The notes under the pieces were generated by a model that did not search any database, had not been told where the DNA came from, and worked only from the letters and a program-made list of their open reading frames with translations. Positions 34,116 through 43,790 of a stretch of DNA of 64,000 nt are shown one piece after another. Source of the stretch: AC-32 sp963754265 (GTDB lineage Bacteria; Actinomycetota; Thermoleophilia; Gaiellales; Gaiellaceae); contig CAVWFB010000007.1 in NCBI GenBank assembly GCA_963754265.1, forward strand, positions 161,528 through 225,527, given 5' to 3'. Every line of letters begins with the position of its first letter. Position 1 is the first letter of the stretch. Made by a program: the position numbers and the translations under genes.

Positions 34116-34703
34116 CTAGCGGTGCTCGATCACCTCGTCGATCAAGCCGTACTCCATGGCTTCCGTGGCGGTCATGAAGTGGTCGCGGTCGGTATCGGCC
34201 GAAACGCGGTCGAGCGGTTGCCCGGTGTGGTCGGCGAGGATCCCCTCGACGCGCCGCTTCAGGTCGAGCACCTCCCGCGCGCGGATCTCGACGTCGGATG
34301 CCTGGCCGCCGAAGCCGCCGGTCCAGACCTGGTGGATGAGGATCTTCGCGTTCGGAAGCGCGCTCCTCTTGCCCTTCGTTCCGGCCGCGAGCAGCACCGC
34401 GCCCATCGACATCGCCGTACCGACGCAGATCGTCCGCACATCGGGCTTGACGAACGTGAGCGTGTCGTAGATGGCGAGCCCTGCGTACACGTCGCCGCCG
34501 GGCGAGTTGACGTAGAGCGAGATGTCCTTGTCCGGATCCTCGGACTCGAGGTGGAGCAGCTGCGCGACGACGACGTTCGCGATTTGGTCGTCGATCGCGC
34601 TGCCGACCATCACGATGCGCTCGTTGAGCAGGCGCGAATAGATGTCGAAGGAGCGCTCTCCGCGGGTGGTGTGCTCGATCACCATCGGGATCTGCGGGCT
34701 CAC
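34116..34703 (-). CDS. clpP: ATP-dependent Clp protease proteolytic subunit
   Basis: 195-residue ClpP. The catalytic triad is Ser99 (TAMSMGAVLL), His124 (ILIHQVW) and Asp170 (ADTDRDHF); the oligomerisation loop SPGGDVYAGLAIYDTL is conserved. It should assemble with ClpC (53873-56398) or ClpX. GTG 34703 overlaps the stop of the upstream gene by four bases, so this copy is third in an operon behind a DNA-binding protein and a CGLH protein, not next to clpX or tig as is usual. This may make it an extra, specially regulated ClpP. Confidence 0.92.
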   Translation of the reverse strand: MSPQIPMVIEHTTRGERSFDIYSRLLNERIVMVGSAIDDQIANVVVAQLLHLESEDPDKDISLYVNSPGGDVYAGLAIYDTLTFVKPDVRTICVGTAMSMGAVLLAAGTKGKRSALPNAKILIHQVWTGGFGGQASDVEIRAREVLDLKRRVEGILADHTGQPLDRVSADTDRDHFMTATEAMEYGLIDEVIEHR

Positions 34704-35182
34704 TCGGCGACCACCACCTCGGACGCCGGCGCGAGCTCGCCGACGCGGTGCACCGGGACGCCGTACTCGCGCAGGCCCTCCGCGACCGCGGCGGAGTCCG
34801 GCACGGACGCCGGGACGAAGATCTCGACCGGCCGCGCCTGGGCGGCCCGCCAGCCGGCGCTCCCCTCGATCGTCGCCCCCCAGAGAAGGACGCGCCCGAA
34901 GACGCGGTCGCCGTCGCCGACAGTCAGGTAGTGCTCCCACGCCGCCAGCTCGCGACCCGCGTGGAGACCGCACTCGCACCCAGGGAGCGGCGCCTCGTGA
35001 GGCGTCCGCAGCAGGCGGCGGCACTCAGCGCGCAACGGCTCGCGGGTCGGCCAGAGGTCGCCGTACAGCACGCTGCGGAGCCGGGTGCGCTCGGGGCCGT
35101 GCTCGACCCGCCACACCTTCCAGCCGACGGCCGGCCTCAGGGCCTCGGCGGCCCAGGCGCGTTCGACCTGGCCGATCTTCAT
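34700..35182 (-). CDS. Uncharacterised protein with CECGLHA motif
   Basis: 160 aa, soluble, no signal peptide. A central LPGCECGLHAGRELAAWEHYL (motif C-x-C-G) is followed by FGRVLLWGATIEGSAGWRAA and the C-terminal PVEIFVPASV. Proteins with a CxCG-(I/L)-(Y/H)-A core and a V-x-G-R-V-x-L-W-G strand are common but unexplained in actinobacteria. The two cysteines could bind metal. The ATG (35182) overlaps the regulator gene's stop (ATGA) and its own stop overlaps clpP, so all three genes are translationally coupled. Function not known; a link to ClpP-dependent turnover is only suggested by the operon. Confidence 0.7.
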   Translation of the reverse strand: MKIGQVERAWAAEALRPAVGWKVWRVEHGPERTRLRSVLYGDLWPTREPLRAECRRLLRTPHEAPLPGCECGLHAGRELAAWEHYLTVGDGDRVFGRVLLWGATIEGSAGWRAAQARPVEIFVPASVPDSAAVAEGLREYGVPVHRVGELAPASEVVVAE

Positions 35183-35589
35183 TCCTCGTCCTGCTCCTCG
35201 CCGAGCCAGGCGAGTATCGCCGAGCGGGAGAATCGCCACTCCTCGCCGAGCTTGCGTGCCGGCAGCTCGCCTCGCTCGGCGAGCTTGACCACCGTCTCCT
35301 CGTCGACCTGGAAGAGCTCGGCGAGCTGAGCAGGCGTCAGCACCTCGGTCTCGGTCGGGAGGAACGAGTGCCGACCGACGGCCCACTCCGCCTCTGCCGG
35401 CATCGGAGGGCCGGCGAGCTCCTGAGTCCAGACGGGATCGTGCGGATCGAAGCGGGCGACGAGCTTCGTGATCAGCTCGCGCTTCGGCGTCCCCAGGACG
35501 TCAGCGGCGCGGTGGAGCTTCTCGGCCTCGGCGGACGGGATCCGTACGAAGAGGGCGGTGTAGTCCTGATCCCGTCGCGGCCGAGCCAT
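35179..35589 (-). CDS. DNA-binding protein with N-terminal RHH-like and C-terminal excisionase-type HTH
   Basis: 136 aa. The first 50 residues (YTALFVRIPSAEAEKLHRAA then LGTPKRELITKLV) have a ribbon-helix-helix pattern. Residues about 83-130 form a MerR-like/excisionase HTH_17 domain (LTPAQLAELFQVDEETVVKL, GEWRFSRSAILAWL, with Glu-Glu for the first). The two DNA-binding modules in one short protein, and a triple GATATC array touching its start codon, point to an autoregulated operon repressor. ATG at 35589. Confidence 0.78.
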   Translation of the reverse strand: MARPRRDQDYTALFVRIPSAEAEKLHRAADVLGTPKRELITKLVARFDPHDPVWTQELAGPPMPAEAEWAVGRHSFLPTETEVLTPAQLAELFQVDEETVVKLAERGELPARKLGEEWRFSRSAILAWLGEEQDEE

Positions 35590-35590
35590 G

Positions 35591-35619
35591 GAGATATCTT
35601 GATATCACAAAGATATCTC
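35591..35619. promoter_or_regulatory. Operator: 10-base inverted repeat with three GATATC cores
   Basis: GAGATATCTT (35591-35600) and AAGATATCTC (35610-35619) are perfect inverted repeats. A third GATATC (35601-35606) sits in the nine-base spacer. The array ends one base before the ATG of the RHH/HTH gene, and its AT content contrasts with the surroundings. Confidence 0.75.
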
Positions 35620-35632
35620 GAGCCGCAAGCGA

Positions 35633-36298
35633 CTACTGCAGGACTTGCCGCGACTGTTGATGCGACAGCACCTTGCGCTTCACGCGCTGCAGAGCGTTGT
35701 CGATCGTCTTCGTGTCGCAGCCGAGCCGTTCCGCCATCTCCTCGTAGGACTCGCCTTCGAGGTAAAGCTTGAGCGCGTCGGCCTCGAGCTTCGAGAGGCC
35801 GCTTCCCAGCGTGAAGACCAGGCTCTGGAGCTCCTCGGTCGAGATCACGCAAACCGAGGGGTCGTCCACGCTCGGGCCGGGCAAGGCGTCGCCGAGGTTG
35901 CAGTCGCCGTCCGGTTCCTGGCCGGCCGGTGTGTGGCTGAAGGAGACGTAGGTGTTCAGCGGCGCGTGCTTGAACCGAGTCGCCGTCTTGATCGCGGTGA
36001 TGATCTGCCTCGTCACGCAGAGCTCGGCGAAGCTGCGGAACGACGTCTCCTTGTCGGCGCGGAAGTCGCGCACCGCCTTGTAGAGCCCGATCAGCCCTTC
36101 CTGGATCAGATCCTCGGCGTCGCCGCCGGCGAGGAAGTACGAGCTCGCCTTGAGGCGGACGAAGCCGTGATAGCGGCGCATGAGCTCGTCCAGCGCCTTG
36201 CCGTCGCCGTTCCGCGCGCGCATGACGAGCTGCAGGTCGGCGAGCTCTCGCTGGAGCTTTTGCGGGGTGTGGATCGTCTGTGCAGTTCGAGCGGGCAC
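35633..36298 (-). CDS. sigH: RNA polymerase sigma factor SigH (sigma-30 type)
   Basis: 221-residue sigma-70-family factor. Region 2 has YHGFVRLKASSYFLAGGDAE and DLIQEGLIGLYKAVRDFR, the SigH/Spo0H-like core-binding and -10 recognition helices. Region 4 (LSKLEADALKLYLEGESYEE onward) is an HTH. Gene order supports SigH: upstream on the same strand lie NYN/yacP, rlmB and cysS, exactly as in Bacillus. GTG 36298 is chosen because GGGGGAA stands at good distance. Here the target may be stress or stationary-phase genes; sporulation cannot be assumed. Confidence 0.9.
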   Translation of the reverse strand: MPARTAQTIHTPQKLQRELADLQLVMRARNGDGKALDELMRRYHGFVRLKASSYFLAGGDAEDLIQEGLIGLYKAVRDFRADKETSFRSFAELCVTRQIITAIKTATRFKHAPLNTYVSFSHTPAGQEPDGDCNLGDALPGPSVDDPSVCVISTEELQSLVFTLGSGLSKLEADALKLYLEGESYEEMAERLGCDTKTIDNALQRVKRKVLSHQQSRQVLQ

Positions 36299-36406
36299 GG
36301 CTTCCCCCTCGCTGAGGACGGGCGATCTGCACAAGCCTCACCCTGAGGTTGAGGATCAAGATAGCAAGGTCCCAACACGTTTACAAGACCTTGCTAGTTG
36401 TTGTCC

Positions 36407-36847
36407 TTAACCGGACCCTTGGCCTCTGCGCAGCTTCTCAAGACGTTTTCGCGTCTCTTCGTCTACGCGATCGCGAAGCTGCGACCGCTTCGCTTCGACG
36501 TGCCCCGGTTCGTCGAGGTCTCCCAGGAATGTTCGAGAGCTCCGCTTCTGCACCTCCTGGCCCGAGGTGCCGCGCACAGCGGAGTCGGATGAGACGAGGC
36601 AGACCGTCTCGCTCGCGCGGTGCTCCGCGGCCAGCCGCTCCAGGAGCGCGTCCGCGTGGTGGGCGTAGCGCACCTCGAGCGGGCCGTACGCCTTGTCCTC
36701 CCCCACGCCGTCGAAGACCACGACGCCTCGGGCACCGTGCAGCGCGACGAAGCTCGCGAGCCGGTCGACGAGCTCGCGCGGGTCGTCGAACGAGCCCGCA
36801 TGGAGGAGGTTGTAGCCGTCGAAGAGGTACAGCGTCGGCTCAGCCAC
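36407..36847 (-). CDS. NYN-domain ribonuclease (YacP/Rae1-like)
   Basis: 146 aa. The NYN/PIN-like fold shows DGYNLLHAG near residue 10, VVVFDGVGED near 43, Asp and Arg in VRYAHHADALLERLA, and VSSDSAVRG. Bacillus Rae1 (YacP) is a ribosome-associated endonuclease and has the same neighbours (rlmB before, sigH after). The C-terminal 30 residues are basic. GTG at 36847 overlaps the rlmB stop by eight bases. Confidence 0.87.
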   Translation of the reverse strand: MAEPTLYLFDGYNLLHAGSFDDPRELVDRLASFVALHGARGVVVFDGVGEDKAYGPLEVRYAHHADALLERLAAEHRASETVCLVSSDSAVRGTSGQEVQKRSSRTFLGDLDEPGHVEAKRSQLRDRVDEETRKRLEKLRRGQGSG

Positions 36848-37543
36848 CGCGCTGCCGCCTCGCCTCGTAGAGGAGCAGGGCAGCGGCGACGCTCACGTTC
36901 AGCGACTCGACCTTCCCTTGGAGCGGAATCCGAACGGCGTCGTCGCAGGTGCGGCGGACGAGGGGCCGCAGACCCTTGCCCTCGGCGCCTAGTACGAAGG
37001 CGACCCCGCCCGAGAGGTCGGCGTCCCACATCGTCGTCTCTGCGTCACCTGCCGCCGCCCAGACCCAGAGCCGCGGGCCCTTGATCTCGCCGAGGTAGCG
37101 CGAGAGGTTCTTGACCACGGCAATCGGAAGGTGCTCGACAGCGCCGGCCGAGGCGCGACAGACAGCCGCGGTCACGCGCGCCGAGTTGTGGGCAGGCAAG
37201 ACGATCCCGCTGGCACCGGCTCCCTCGGCGCTCCGCGCAACCGCGCCGAGGTTCCGCGGGTCGGTCACGGAGTCCAGGACGGCGAGCAGGGGCGCCGGCC
37301 CGGCCGCGACCTCGTGCGCGTCGGCGTAGCGGAAGGGCTCGACGCGGGCGACTACCCCCTGGTGATCGGCGGTGCCTGCTAGGGCGTTCAGCTCCCGCTC
37401 CGGCTTCACGTGCACTCGCACCTCGGTCTCGGCCAGCCAGCCCTCCGCCTTCAGCGCCCGCTCGGTGGCGAAGAGCTCGAACACCTGCCGCTGTCCGCGA
37501 ACGGCCTCCCGCACGGCTCGGCGGCCGTAGACGAGCTCGGTCG

Positions 37544-37547
<4 letters not shown>
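36840..37547 (-). CDS. rlmB: 23S rRNA 2'-O-methyltransferase (RlmB/TrmH family, SPOUT)
   Basis: 235-residue SPOUT methyltransferase. The N-terminal L30e-like substrate domain (LVYGRRAVREAVRGQRQVFE) is followed by the knotted domain with DSVTDPRNLGAVARSAEGAG, VLGAEGKGL and IPLQGKVESLNVSVAAALLL, the three SPOUT motifs. Expected to methylate G2251 in helix 80 of 23S rRNA. GTG 37547 overlaps the cysS stop by four bases. Confidence 0.92.
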
Positions 37548-38819
<1,272 letters not shown>

Positions 38820-38833
<14 letters not shown>

Positions 38834-39809
38834 CGATCCTCCGCAATGCTTCCTCGCGCGGGAGCGCGGCCACGACCGCCCAGAGCTCGGGGCCGCGCTC
38901 GCGGCCGGTCAACGCGATCCGCACCGTGCGAAGGTCCCCGCCGACGGCTTTGAGCTCTCGGAGGAGCTCTTTCGGATCGGCGGAGCCGTTCCCGCTCACG
39001 AGCAGCTCCCGGAAGCGCTCGAGCGTCTCGGGCGAGTCGACCGCCACCGAGTCCGGCTCTTCGAGGATCGAGGCCGCGTACTCGCGCGCCTCGTTGAGGT
39101 CTCGGGCGCCGCGTAGCGCCGGTACCAGCTCCACGGGCGCACCCACCCGCTCGGCCAGCTCGCGATCCGAGAGCGCCCCTATGGCCTCGATCGCCAGGCG
39201 TCGGATGCGCGGCAGGTCGTAGTGAACGTCATGCCGTGGGAGGCCGAGCTCCTCGAGGTAGCGGCGTACGGCCTCGGCCGGGATCCCCGCGTCGCGCAGC
39301 GAGGCGACGGTGGCTCCCTCGGCCCGCTTCGCCAGCTTCTTGCCGTCCTCGCCGAGGATCAGCCCGTGGTGGACGAACTCAGGCACCGGCGCACCAAGCG
39401 CCTCGAAGAGGCGACGATGCAGCGCCTCGTTCGGCCGGTGGTCGTTGCCGCGAACGATGTGCGTGATCCCGAAGTCGACGTCGTCGACCACGCTCGCAAG
39501 GTGATACGTCGGCGTCCCGTCCTCCCGCAGGAGCGTGACGCCGTCGAAGCGCTCGCCCAGCTCCGCCGCCGCCTCGACGTGGCGATCGCGCCGCTCGCTC
39601 TGGCGCACCGGGCCCTCGTCCCAGCCGAGCTCGAGCCACTCGAGGTCGCGCATCAGCTCCTCCTCCCCGCCGGGGAGGTTCCTTGCCGGATCCGTGTCGT
39701 CGATCCGCAGCAGCAGGTGGTCGCCGAAGTTGCGGTTGGCGACCGCGCTCAGGGCGTTGCCGACGTGCAGCGAGCCCGTCGGGCTGGGAGCGAAGCGAAC
39801 GCGCCTCAT
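38820..39809 (-). CDS. gltX: Compact glutamyl-tRNA synthetase-like protein
   Basis: 329 aa, against about 470 for normal GluRS. The catalytic half has the HIGH-type motif SPTGSLHVGNA, DTDPARN, and the KMSKS-type GKKLAKR. About 65 residues normally lying between the WDEGP motif and LLREDGTPTYHL (zinc-containing insert) are missing. The anticodon-binding part is shortened but keeps its end (VRIALTGRERGPELWAVV). It could be a full GluRS of a reduced lineage type or a second, special enzyme such as GluQ-RS, though the C-terminal tail argues against GluQ-RS. ATG 39809 with TAGATT seven bases upstream. Confidence 0.85.
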
Positions 39810-39816
39810 GGCGCGG

Positions 39817-39822
39817 AATCTA
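39817..39822 (-). promoter_or_regulatory. -10 box of the gltX-cysS-rlmB operon (leaderless)
   Basis: TAGATT on the minus strand, seven bases before ATG 39809; overlaps nothing but the end of the upstream S41 gene region. Confidence 0.45.
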
Positions 39823-39827
39823 TCGAG

Positions 39828-41096
39828 CTACCCGATGCGGTAGGCGAGCGCAGCCGCCAGCGCCGGATCCTTGCCGCGGAAATACGCGGTCGAGCTCAGC
39901 GGGACGTTGATCCTGGGCTGGATCGTCACCCGCGAGTCGCGCGCGGTGCTCTTCTGCCACCAGATCGCCGCGACGTCCACCGTGACGCCTGCGCTAGGCA
40001 GCTCGACGCGCTGCACGTCGCCGTAGAGGTTCGGGCTGCCGCCCGAGGGCTCGCCGACGAAGGTGACCCGCGTCTTCCGCTCGAGCTCGGTGATGAAGTT
40101 CTGGGCGGCCGAGAAGGTACTGCGGCCGATCAGGACGGCTAGCTTGCCCGGCTTGTTGATCCGCTTCGAGCGCAGAGCAGCGAGCAACGGCACGTACGTG
40201 TGGTTGTCCCCGCCGGGGTTGAGCCTGACGTCGACGATCACCCGGCGCACCTTTCGCTGCCTGGCCAGGCGGGAGACCTTCTGGGCCAGGGCGAACGTCG
40301 AGCCGAGCGTGAGGTTGTAGCCGACGAAGACGACCCGTCCGTGGTCGAGCGTGGTGACGTATTGGGCACTCGCGCGCCGCCGTAGGTACAGCGGAGCAGA
40401 CCGTTTCGGCAGGGCGTACACGAACGACGGGAACTCCGGCTTCATCCGCGCCAGGTACTGGGCCGCCGTGACCGGCGCGAGGACGACGTCCCGCGGCGCC
40501 TGGCCCGGGGCCTGGACCGTGAACGAGGCCGGGCCGGTTCCCGCTCGCAGCCCGAGCCCGTGCAGGATCTCCGCGGTGAGCAGGAAGCTCATGAACCGGT
40601 CGGTGCGGGTGTGCTCGTTGTCGCGGGGGACGAGCGGGCGGACCTGCCGCTCGAGCTCGTCCACTCCGATCCCATCGATCGCGAGCACCTTCGAGCCGAC
40701 CAGCGCCTTGTTGCCGGGCGCCGAGACGACGAAGAGGCCGTCGCTGAACTTGTAGAGGTAGAGCGGGAAGAGGTGCAGCACGCGCCGGTTGCCCGTGTCG
40801 AGCGGGAAGATGCCCGAGTGCCCGTCGCGCTCGCCAAGGAGGTTGGCGAAGCGCATCAGCTCGACGAGCAGCTGATCCTGCGAAAGGGAGGGCGCTCGCG
40901 CCGCGAGGTCGTCGGCCGCCGCCTGGAAAGCCGGCTCGGGGGTCGCATGGAACGGATTCGGATGGATCTGCCTGATCTGGGCCATCAGCAGACGGACGTC
41001 GTCGGCGGCGCTCGAAGCGGCAGGCGTCGCCCGCTCCGCCGCCCCGCCGGCGCCGACGAGCACCGCTGCGAGAATGATCAGGGTTCCGTTGCGCAT
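39828..41096 (-). CDS. Secreted S41-family peptidase (tail-specific protease type)
   Basis: 422 aa. Signal peptide at about 1-20 (TLIILAAVLVGAGGA). The C-terminal region has the S41 fold motifs VRRVIVDVRLNPGGDN, the nucleophile region RSTFSAAQNF with Ser, and FVGEPSGGSPNLYGDV. No clear PDZ domain is seen, so it resembles S41B-like members that trim peptides or wall proteins. ATG 41096 with TAAACT six bases upstream. Separated from gltX by 18 bases, so it may feed that operon. Confidence 0.82.
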   Translation of the reverse strand: MRNGTLIILAAVLVGAGGAAERATPAASSAADDVRLLMAQIRQIHPNPFHATPEPAFQAAADDLAARAPSLSQDQLLVELMRFANLLGERDGHSGIFPLDTGNRRVLHLFPLYLYKFSDGLFVVSAPGNKALVGSKVLAIDGIGVDELERQVRPLVPRDNEHTRTDRFMSFLLTAEILHGLGLRAGTGPASFTVQAPGQAPRDVVLAPVTAAQYLARMKPEFPSFVYALPKRSAPLYLRRRASAQYVTTLDHGRVVFVGYNLTLGSTFALAQKVSRLARQRKVRRVIVDVRLNPGGDNHTYVPLLAALRSKRINKPGKLAVLIGRSTFSAAQNFITELERKTRVTFVGEPSGGSPNLYGDVQRVELPSAGVTVDVAAIWWQKSTARDSRVTIQPRINVPLSSTAYFRGKDPALAAALAYRIG

Positions 41097-41102
41097 CGAG
41101 TG

Positions 41103-41108
41103 AGTTTA
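41103..41108 (-). promoter_or_regulatory. -10 box of the S41 peptidase gene (leaderless)
   Basis: TAAACT on the minus strand, six bases before ATG 41096; part of a 50-base divergent region. Confidence 0.45.
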
Positions 41109-41131
41109 ACAGCACTAAAAATGACTTCAAC

Positions 41132-41137
41132 TACACT
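41132..41137 (+). promoter_or_regulatory. -10 box of the XRE-cupin regulator gene
   Basis: TACACT nine bases before ATG 41147, in an AT-rich patch; no Shine-Dalgarno. Confidence 0.4.
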
Positions 41138-41146
41138 TACACGGCC

Positions 41147-41719
41147 ATGGGCCTGACGCAGTCGGGCGAGATCCGCATCGGCGCCCGGCTGCGGCAGCAG
41201 CGGCTGACGCGGGGATTGACCATGAGCGAGGTGGCCGAGCAGGCGGGCCTGACCGCCGGGTTCATCAGCCAGCTCGAACGCGATCTCACCTCCGTCTCGC
41301 TCTCGTCGCTCTACCGGATCTGCGCGGTCCTCGGCATCCGAGCCGGCGATCTGATCGACGACGTCCCGGAGGGCCGGCTGATCCGCCGCGACGAGCAGGC
41401 GAGGCGCTCGCTCGCCATGGGCGACACCGAGCATCTGCTACTGAGCTCGGGCGACGAGCGGCGCTTCCACGTCACCGAGTCGCGGATCCCGCCCGGAGTG
41501 AGCGCGGGCGAGGAGCTCTACACGTTGCCGGCGGACGTCGAGCTCGCCTACGTCGTCCAGGGCTCGCTCGAGATGCGGGTCGGCGAGGAGACGCACCTGA
41601 TCGAGGAGGGCGACACCTTCACCTACTCGCCGCGCGACCCGCACACATGGCGCAACCCCTCGGCGACCGAGGACGCCGTCGTCCTCTGGTTCGCGGTGCC
41701 GAACCCGTACGTGGTGTGA
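41147..41719 (+). CDS. XRE-type regulator with C-terminal cupin domain
   Basis: 190 aa. HTH of the Cro/CI type at about 10-68 (RLRQQRLTRGLTMSEVAEQA, GFISQLERDLTSVSLSSLYR) followed by a cupin domain (about 105-185: EELYTLPADVELAYVVQGSL, EEGDTFTYSPRDPHTW). This architecture senses small molecules in the cupin barrel and commonly controls amino-acid, polyamine or alcohol metabolism. Divergent from the S41 peptidase, convergent with dienelactone hydrolase. Confidence 0.87.
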   Translation: MGLTQSGEIRIGARLRQQRLTRGLTMSEVAEQAGLTAGFISQLERDLTSVSLSSLYRICAVLGIRAGDLIDDVPEGRLIRRDEQARRSLAMGDTEHLLLSSGDERRFHVTESRIPPGVSAGEELYTLPADVELAYVVQGSLEMRVGEETHLIEEGDTFTYSPRDPHTWRNPSATEDAVVLWFAVPNPYVV

Positions 41720-41720
41720 C

Positions 41721-42482
41721 CTAAGCGGCCCGCGAGTACCGCTGGACGAACTCCAGCACGCGGCCCCAGGCGTCGTCCGAGGCGGCGGCGAACTCCTCCT
41801 GCTTGCGGTCGAAGAAACTGTGCGGCGCGCCGTCGTAGGTGACCACCTCGTGCTCGACCCCGGCCTCGGTGAGCGCCCGGTCGAAAGCCTCGTTGTCGTC
41901 GGCCGTGATGTTCGCGTCGGCGCCGGCCTGCAGCGCCAGCACCGGTGCCTCGATCTGCCCTGCCAGCTGGGTCGGCCCTGGCTGGCCGTCCTTCGACTCC
42001 CCCGGCCGCCCGTAGAAGCCGATCGCGCCCGCGAGGCCGTGGCCGCCGGCGGCGGAAAGCCAGGACATGCGGCCGCCCATGCAGAAGCCGACCGTGAAGA
42101 TCGTGGTCGCACCGAGCGACCTGAGGTGCTCCACGGCGGCGGCAACATCCGTCTGGATCTCCTCGGGACTCACAGCCTCGACGTGCGGCGGGTACTCGAA
42201 GTCCTCGTCGCGCTTCTCGGCACCAGCGGTGCGCCCGAAGTAGTCGAACGCGAGGGCAAGGTGGCCGCGCTCGGCGAACCGCAGCGCCAGCTCCTCGTAG
42301 AAGCGATACAGCCCGCGCACGTCCGGAAGGATCACCACGCCGGTCTGCGACTGCTCCTCGGGCGTGGCCAGGAAGGCTGCGAACCGGTTGCCGTCGCGCG
42401 CCTCCAGCACGAGGTCCTGGTGCGAGACCGCCGCGCCGGAGATGACCGGGATCGGCGGCAGGGAGTCGAGCTCGAAGCACAT
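41721..42482 (-). CDS. Dienelactone hydrolase-family protein
   Basis: 253-residue alpha/beta hydrolase. Nucleophile Cys in TVGFCMGGRMSW, acid Asp in GADANITADD, His in GAPHSFFDR, so the DLH triad Cys-Asp-His is intact. In chlorocatechol degraders the enzyme opens dienelactone; in soil actinobacteria most homologues have unknown ester substrates. ATG 42482 chosen over an upstream in-frame start that would overlap mutY. TAGACT lies 11 bases upstream. Confidence 0.87.
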   Translation of the reverse strand: MCFELDSLPPIPVISGAAVSHQDLVLEARDGNRFAAFLATPEEQSQTGVVILPDVRGLYRFYEELALRFAERGHLALAFDYFGRTAGAEKRDEDFEYPPHVEAVSPEEIQTDVAAAVEHLRSLGATTIFTVGFCMGGRMSWLSAAGGHGLAGAIGFYGRPGESKDGQPGPTQLAGQIEAPVLALQAGADANITADDNEAFDRALTEAGVEHEVVTYDGAPHSFFDRKQEEFAAASDDAWGRVLEFVQRYSRAA

Positions 42483-42497
42483 GGCCGGGGCGAAGTC

Positions 42498-42503
42498 TAG
42501 GGT
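42498..42503 (+). promoter_or_regulatory. -10 box of mutY (leaderless)
   Basis: TAGGGT, seven bases before GTG 42511. It overlaps the TAGACT box read on the other strand for the dienelactone hydrolase gene, so the two promoters share the CTAG core. Confidence 0.4.
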
Positions 42504-42510
42504 CTCGCCG

Positions 42511-43227
42511 GTGAGGGAGGCGCTCCTGGCCTGGTACCGCGAGCACGGGCGTGACCTGCCCTGGCGCCGCACTCGCGACCCGTACGCGATCCTCGTCTCC
42601 GAGGTCATGCTGCAGCAGACCCAGGCTTCGCGGGTGGTGCCGCGCTACCTCGCCTGGCTCGAGCGCTGGCCGACCGCCGAGGCACTCGCCGCCGCCTCGA
42701 CGGCGGACGTAATCCGCGCGTGGCAGGGGCTCGGATACAACCGAAGGGCGCTCAACCTCCAGCGCGCAGCGCGGCAGGTCGCGCAAGACGGCTGGCCCGG
42801 CGACCTGACGGTGCTCCCGGGCGTCGGCCCGTACACGGCTGCCGCGGTCGCCTGCTTCTCGCTAGGCCGGCCGGTTTTGCCCGAGGATGTGAACGTGCGC
42901 CGGGTCCGCGAGCGCACCGGGCACGAGTTCGATCCCACTTGCGCCCAGGCGCTGATGGACCTGGGCGCGACGATCTGCATCGCCCGGGTGCCCCGCTGCG
43001 GCGAGTGTCCTCTGGCCTCGGAATGTCCCTCGCGCGGGCGGCGCTTCGAGCCGCTCCGGAAGCAAGGCCCGTTCGAGGGCTCGTTCAGGCAGCGGCGGGC
43101 GCAGGCCCTGCGGCTGGTCGCCGAGGCCCCGCGCCCGCTCGCCGAGGTCGACCTCGAAGCGGTCGAGTCGCTGCGGCGCGACGAGCTCGTCCTGATCGAG
43201 GACGAGCTCGTGCGCCTGCCTTCCTAG
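42511..43227 (+). CDS. mutY: A/G-specific adenine DNA glycosylase, short form
   Basis: 238 aa; removes adenine mispaired with 8-oxoguanine. Catalytic Glu31 (SEVMLQQTQ), HhH motif LPGVGPYTAAAV and catalytic Asp126 in the D-V-N sequence are present. The iron-sulfur loop has Cys156, 163, 166 and 172 (CX6CX2CX5C). The C-terminal NUDIX-like 8-oxoG recognition domain of E. coli MutY (350 aa) is missing and replaced by about 50 residues of unrelated sequence. GTG 42511. Confidence 0.9.
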   Translation: MREALLAWYREHGRDLPWRRTRDPYAILVSEVMLQQTQASRVVPRYLAWLERWPTAEALAAASTADVIRAWQGLGYNRRALNLQRAARQVAQDGWPGDLTVLPGVGPYTAAAVACFSLGRPVLPEDVNVRRVRERTGHEFDPTCAQALMDLGATICIARVPRCGECPLASECPSRGRRFEPLRKQGPFEGSFRQRRAQALRLVAEAPRPLAEVDLEAVESLRRDELVLIEDELVRLPS

Positions 43228-43730
43228 CTCGTGAAACCGCTCGCTGCGATGAACGAGCCCGGCCCCGCCGCGCCCTGGATTCGCACCAGGACGACCGGCG
43301 CGAGGCACCGGCTCGGAAGCGTCACCTTCTCGCGGATGCGCGCGTCGCCGTCAGAGGCGAGCGGAACCGGCCCGGCTGTGAACGCCGGCGCGGTGTTCGA
43401 ATCCGGCGAGCAGAAGAACGACGCCGCGATCATCGTGACCGTGCCGGTCGTTCCGTTGGCGGCGAGCACGAGCCCCTTCACGCGCAGCTCGAAGCGGCCG
43501 TTGCGGTTCAGTTTGACAGTGCCCCTCTTGAGCACCCACGGCGCACCGGCGCGGCTGACGCCGTGGATCGGGGCGTCGGCGAGCACGTTGCCCACCAGCC
43601 CCGAGCTGAAGAGCTTGCCGTGCTTCTCGTGATGCCCGCGCGAGGCCCCGGCCTGCAACGAGAACACGAGAGCCGAGACGGCGGCCACTGAGAGCATCAG
43701 GCCGACGAGCGACTTCTTCGAGAACGTCAT
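43224..43730 (-). CDS. Secreted protein of unknown function
   Basis: 168 aa. Signal peptide at about 1-27 (SLVGLMLSVAAVSALVFSL) and then a beta-rich region with the sequence KLNRNGRFELRVKGLVLAAN and two cysteines. No membrane segment after the signal. No domain recognised. Its end overlaps mutY's stop (CTAG), convergent. Start ATG 43730; the 60 bases upstream to ispF contain a polypurine stretch but no gene. Confidence 0.7.
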   Translation of the reverse strand: MTFSKKSLVGLMLSVAAVSALVFSLQAGASRGHHEKHGKLFSSGLVGNVLADAPIHGVSRAGAPWVLKRGTVKLNRNGRFELRVKGLVLAANGTTGTVTMIAASFFCSPDSNTAPAFTAGPVPLASDGDARIREKVTLPSRCLAPVVLVRIQGAAGPGSFIAASGFTS

Positions 43731-43790
43731 GTTGCTCCTCTCTCCCTTGGAGTATCGAGAGGGGGTACGGGAGCGGCCGCGGTTCGGTTC

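Noticed and set aside
34000..34177. Plus-strand reading across the tRNA-Thr region as a coding gene
   Set aside because: The tRNA cloverleaf is complete and unambiguous on the minus strand.
39810..39827. T-box leader before gltX-cysS
   Set aside because: The upstream space is only 18 bases; no T-box sequence fits, and a leaderless promoter explains it.
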